Of a stretch of DNA of 64,000 bases, positions 41,901 to 47,900 are shown piece after piece. The position numbers and the translations under genes were made by a program. The stretch spans positions 11,828,790 to 11,892,789 of the forward strand of contig OZ026844.1 of assembly GCA_964023205.1 (NCBI GenBank). Direction: 5' to 3'. The notes beneath the pieces are model-generated. The model saw nothing but the letters and a program-made list of their open reading frames with translations, had not been told where the DNA came from and did not search any database. Positions within the stretch are counted from its first letter, which is position 1; each line of letters opens with the position of its first letter. This stretch comes from Lutraria lutraria. Lineage: Eukaryota; Mollusca; Bivalvia; Venerida; Mactridae.

Positions 41901-44900
41901 CGAAAGGATCATGTTTTGTAGAGATTTGTAAACATTTAAATCTTTTACAAGATATCAGCTTTTTCTAAGTAGAGATTTTTAATCCTTCAGTAAACATGAA
42001 AGAATAATTAACACACAGTGTCACATGCTAAGCCAGTATTATATTCAGTTCAATATTCTATGTTTGCTCTGATACAAGTTGTTGGGAGATTAATGGAAAC
42101 AAAAACCATCTCAGCAATGAAAAACATTTCCTTCCAATTAATAAACTGTTTGAATTAGAAGGACAAGTCAAAGAAATAAACAGATGCACAAAGTACAAGT
42201 ACATGTAGTTCACAAAACAATAGAACAAGTAGAATATTTGAAACCAGTCTATTTTCATGAAACAATAAAACAAGTAGAATATCTGCAAACCAGTCTATTT
42301 TCCCGAAACAATAGAACTACAAGAATATCTGGAAATCCGTCTATTTCCATGAAACAATGAACACGAAGAATAACCAGTCTATTTTCATGAAACAATACAA
42401 GGATATCTGAAAACCAGTCTATTTTCATGAAACAGCAAAACCAATCTGAAGGAGGAGACCCAGTCTCATTATGGCCATGAAATTGACAGATCAATAGTTG
42501 ATATTTATGTAATCCATTTTCATCAATGATGTTTTCTCCATACAACTGCTGGTATTTTTTTTTTGTTAATACTGTCTGAAGTTTTCAAGTACTAAAACAT
42601 GTTTAAAATCATTTGAGCACTGAACATTGACTCACCTGTTGTCCAGTACACACCACCCACAGAAAGGGTCACCATCAGCCAGACAACTACTACATGTCAC
42701 ATGGGACTCACAACTACTTAACATCATCTTAGCTATCTGAAAATAAAAGAGAAATAAGACATATAAATGAATTTACTAAACATGAATAGCATGAGTCGAT
42801 GTATCTAAATCAAGACCTGATTTATCTCCCTTTACATCGCCAGATAAATGACAATGTAAACCAATGCCTGTGGAGAACTAAGGATCTCGAGCAAAGGAAG
42901 GCATGTTTCAGCTGGAAATAAACAAACAACATCAGCAGAGATCTCAAATGTCAGATAGCTATTGTTTTCCATATCATCAAACATGCAGTGTCAACACACT
43001 GTGACAAAGATCACTCAGATATATGACAAAAAGGAACAAACAAACAAATCAGACAGTTCTTGCAGATACAGCAATTTGTAATGTTGAAGCTGTCATAATA
43101 ATTTTGCGTAGGCAGCTAAAGATGAGGTGCAAGGAATTACATTGTACAACAATTATGCACTTGTTTCTGGAAGAAACTGCAACACAGTCTGGGATATTAA
43201 AGGTCTACAATAGTATAAAGTTATAATAATCCAGACATAAGCACATGCATGATTGCATGACAAAGAAGCCATGTTTTCTACCAACTCTTGAAACATCAAG
43301 TTAATGAACATAATGTAAGATATCAGTAGTCTATTTTTGTATAGTATCTTCTGTAAACATGCAATCCAGTTTAATATGTCAGACATTACTGTCTGATAAC
43401 ATGTAGATCTACGCATTAAAATTCACGTTATTTCAATTTTACGAATCCATTTAAAAAGTTAACTGCAGTGAAAATTATATATAGGGGAATGATGCTGTTA
43501 AATTTTGCCTTATTTTGATTCAAATTGACATGCTGATGTCCTCGTTGAAATAGTTTCTTTTAAGAGGAAGACGAGTAAAAATATTCAGTTGAAAATGAAT
43601 TGTTTGACAGAGCTGTTCGTGAAAAACTAGAGATATAGTTTAATCCAGCTGCAAAGTCAATATTGTTAATCTGCAAACATTGTCGGGACAATAATCATAT
43701 ACTGGCATGCACTTTGAAAAGATATCTTTAATGTTATGACAAGTTAAAACTAGTTGTGTTTGAGTATCTGGGTCCGAGGTTATAAAAGTTGAGATCGGAC
43801 TCCAAACTCAAATCTTATATTTTGTCTTTTGATGTTTCTAAGACAATTATGATCAAACACTATATGATATTCTTGATACATTAATTTGACAGCAAAATTT
43901 ATCTGAATAAGTATTTAAACATTAAACAGTTCTATCTTGTCAATCATAATACTTGGAGAAAGAAATTGAGATTTGAGCTTGAAGTCTGTTTGAAAGAATT
44001 ATAACCTTGGGACGTAATGATACATAATAATAACAAATACAGCTCTTACCAGAAATCTCGGACAAGCAATGAGTATAGAAAAACTTCCCTTTTTTGATAT
44101 GGCCGTAGGAAACAGGGGTGTAAGGGGGCCTTGGCCCGGGATCAATAATTTCGGTGGTAATTAAAAGTTGACAGAGGAATTAAACTAGTTCTCTGACTTG
44201 TTTATTTCATACACAGAAAATCACTCAGGGAATACTGATCTTCATCCTCGTGCAGACATGATTTTGTTTCATTGTATTTTAAACTTTCGCAATTTTTACT
44301 CTCAAATCCCGAGACAGTTGATTGATTGTTCAGTGAAACTAAACCATTACATGCTACAAGAAATGAAAACTTGGAAGTAATTTTCACCCAACTTTTTAAT
44401 CCTGTTTTGTCTTGTATGTAGAGACTGGTATGATTAGGACAAGAAGGTTAAGAACCTTGCATAGATATAACTCACTTCTAGAAGACAACCAACTCAAATC
44501 TTATTTATCCTGCTACTTTTCTGACACAAAGATATTGTTTCACTTATGTTTGCAGAGAATGGAACTTATAATATTTAGAACTTTTAAAACCAGGAATAAC
44601 CATGAAAAAAAGAAGAAATCTCTCAATTAATTCACTAATAGTAAAACACGGAAGTAACTTTTGTGAGTAAAATCATGCAGTCACTATAAAACTAACAGTA
44701 ATGTTATCAAACTTGAAATTTTAATATGGATTAATTTCATTGTATTACCTTAATATTTATACTTAAATTACTGTTTTGTGAAATTGAGGCCTATCAGCTA
44801 TTACCATGGTAAAAATGGAATCATGCAGAGCCCAAGTGTTCTTAATTATCAGAATTTTACAGCATGATGATGAATAAGTTCAGGGACTAATTTACAAATT

Positions 44901-47900
44901 GAATGATTTGGACAAATGATATTATGATACAGATGAAGAAAAGAACCAAAAAAATATCAGAAAAAAATCTTTGTGGAGTCAAACCTGTGAACAAAGGCTA
45001 CCTTTGAGAAAGACATAATGTACTGTACTTGGACTAAATACTAAGAAATAGTTATCAGGCTGATGGTAAAAAACAACTGTAGGACAACATACACAAATTA
45101 AATGAATAAACACTTAATGGTCAAACAAGATGGGGCATTTAAGTGAATATAGTATTACACACAACAGTTCTACAACATGGGGATGTTAAGTGAAAGAATG
45201 TTGTAAAGCCTATCAAGCAAAAATGGATAAAAAAAGTAACAATTAACAATGGCAGAAGAAACAACAGTAACACATCGATCTCCATACAGACGTGATTAAG
45301 ATGCAATACATTGGAGTTGTTAGATAACATCATAATTTAAGACAAAAATTAAATTATTGATTCATGTTCACAGATCAGCATGTTTTCATGTCAAGTGTGA
45401 GTTTACATGCAATCAGACGGTCAGTTACCAACCAGGAATCAGATATGGTGACAGATGCAAACATATAACAAATGATAATGATGACAAATCATGCATCCCC
45501 CCTGTATCCCATTAAAAGCTCAGAACAAAACTGATATTTCTCATTATTTAAGAGCTACTATTGAGTTTTCATCGAAGTCCAAAAGGAAACACAATGAATC
45601 TGTCATAACAACTTTAACATGAAATGGTTTGCATGTAAGGAAGACATCAAACATTTGCACATGTCACAAATGTCTTTGAATGTTTGTACAAGACTATCCC
45701 AAATGATATCAGCGGACATGAAAAATTGAGAATTGTGGTACTTGAATGTGACACAAATTATTGCCCGGGTTCTTTACAGCTGATGAAAGTTTTTATGTTC
45801 TCTGAAGAAATACTGGCATCAAACAAGGATTGTTTTCTTCAGCTAGGTTTCTTTTCTCTTCAGGATTTTGTTGTTGATGTCACATTCTGATTCATGCAAG
45901 TCAGAAGGGGCAAGTAAGAGATTTGGAAAAGACTGGGACATAGAAGTACAGTGCAATCTCTAAAAAGCAACACCATTTGGGAGAAGCAAACTTATGTCAT
46001 TGTTGAGAGGTTGTTGCTCTAGAGAGGTTAAACTAATAGTTAAATGTTACAGTTGGGAAAAAGCATACTGTTGTTGAAGGGAGGTTGTTGTTCAAGAGAG
46101 GGCCGCTCTGAAGAGGTAGCACTGTATTAGAAAGGACAAAGCTAAAGTATTGCCTTGTATATAATACTTATGGTAAAGGAGAGGTAAAGATGTATTGTAT
46201 TAGAGGGATTTAATATAATGTCGATAATGTATTAGAGAGGTATGTAGTAAAGTTTTAATAAAGGGGTTGGATAACTCATTAGAGATGTAGGTAAGAATTA
46301 TTACAGAGGAATGTAGATTTATTTGTATTTTAGAGATAGGTGTATATAAGGTATTAGGTCGAAAGGAATGCACATGTGGTGTAAGGTAGCACAGATAGAA
46401 CAAAAATCACAGTGAAAGCATCCTATTACATTTGTTATAGTTTTATGTTACATCATTATACACTTGCTTTACAGATATAGAGTGAAATATCCTTTTTATC
46501 AAGAGAATTAAGAAACTGAAAACTTACTAGATCTAATATACAATAGAGAATCTTCCCTAACTCACAAAATAAAATGAAATAAATATTTTCCTTGAAAATT
46601 AGATTGTTAACTTGGAACACTAAATTTGATTACTGGGGAATTTTGTCAGGATCTTGCTTCCACAGCATTTCTTAAACATTGCATGTGAATCCAGTTTCTA
46701 GGATTGATTTTTTCAGCAAATGAAAATTCAAGATATTTAACATGTTACACATTTTATCAATGGAAGTGTCTCAAGAGGCTCAATTATCAAAAATGATTTT
46801 TGTGAAGCAATATTATTTGTGTCACAAACTAGATAAACTTAAGCTGATAAATCATATTACAGAGCTTGTTTCTGTAAAAAACTACATTGTATAATTGTCA
46901 TCGGGGAATATGAAGAGAATGCAATACACATTGAAAACATCATCAAGCGAGATTGTGTTGGGTCAATATCTGCAAGCAATTATCTACAGGACTAATTAGT
47001 TTAATTGAAATCTATGTGGCTGTAGAATTCAACGACAGATAAAATCACTGACAGAGAAACTAGAGACTGAAATTACCGAAAGACAAAATATCAGTCAAGT
47101 ATAGATATATACATAGAACAGATCTCAGGTTCTTATACAGATAGTTTTCAGGGACAGAAACAGAAATTGAACAAATAAGGTTTGGTTACTTCAGTGACAA
47201 AACAACAAATAGTTCACCATTTCTTTAAAAAAAAAGATAACTTTTTACAGCCTAATTTTATGATTCACTCCAAATTTCATGTTGTTTGCTTTACATCTCT
47301 GACAATTCTGGTCCAAACTATTCAATCAATGGTGTTTGGATTGGTCCCAAAGTTTTGACATTTTAGTGTAAGCTTTTATCATAATATCTCACACAAATGC
47401 ATTCATTGCCTTACCCATTAATCCAATGAATTCATATTCAATATTGAAGAGTTACTGGATGATATTTATCACTTATGCTAATTTCATACAATCAATTCCA
47501 GGTCAGCCTTTTGTAGGCTCAGATATCTAATCTTCATGTTCTAAACAAAAAATAGTAGAAATATATCCAGATTGATTAATTGGAAAATAAGTTGAATAAG
47601 GAATAGAACATGGAAGTAAAATATATCAGTTTGTAACTAGGCTACTATAATAAGGGTCGTAACAAAACTAAAAGGTCGTAACTAGGCTACTATATATGTA
47701 ACAAGACTTAAAAGGCTTAACTGGGCTAAGGTCGTAACAAGACTTAAAGGTCATAACTTAAATAGGCTTGATTTGTTACTTGACATTTTAAGGTCAACTG
47801 ACTAGAAAAGGGTCTTAATTATGGTAGGGTAATTTGTTACTATTAGATGTTGTTGTCAGATACAACATAACAATCAGTAGACAGAACAATTAGAGAAAAT

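Larger units (their letters stand above)
39446..42635 (-). other. Plexin intron v2-v3
   Basis: 3.2 kb with SINE A copy 2, a decayed repeat (40640-40870) and a 46-bp minisatellite. The remainder, including 40900-42200, shows nothing else. Confidence 0.7.
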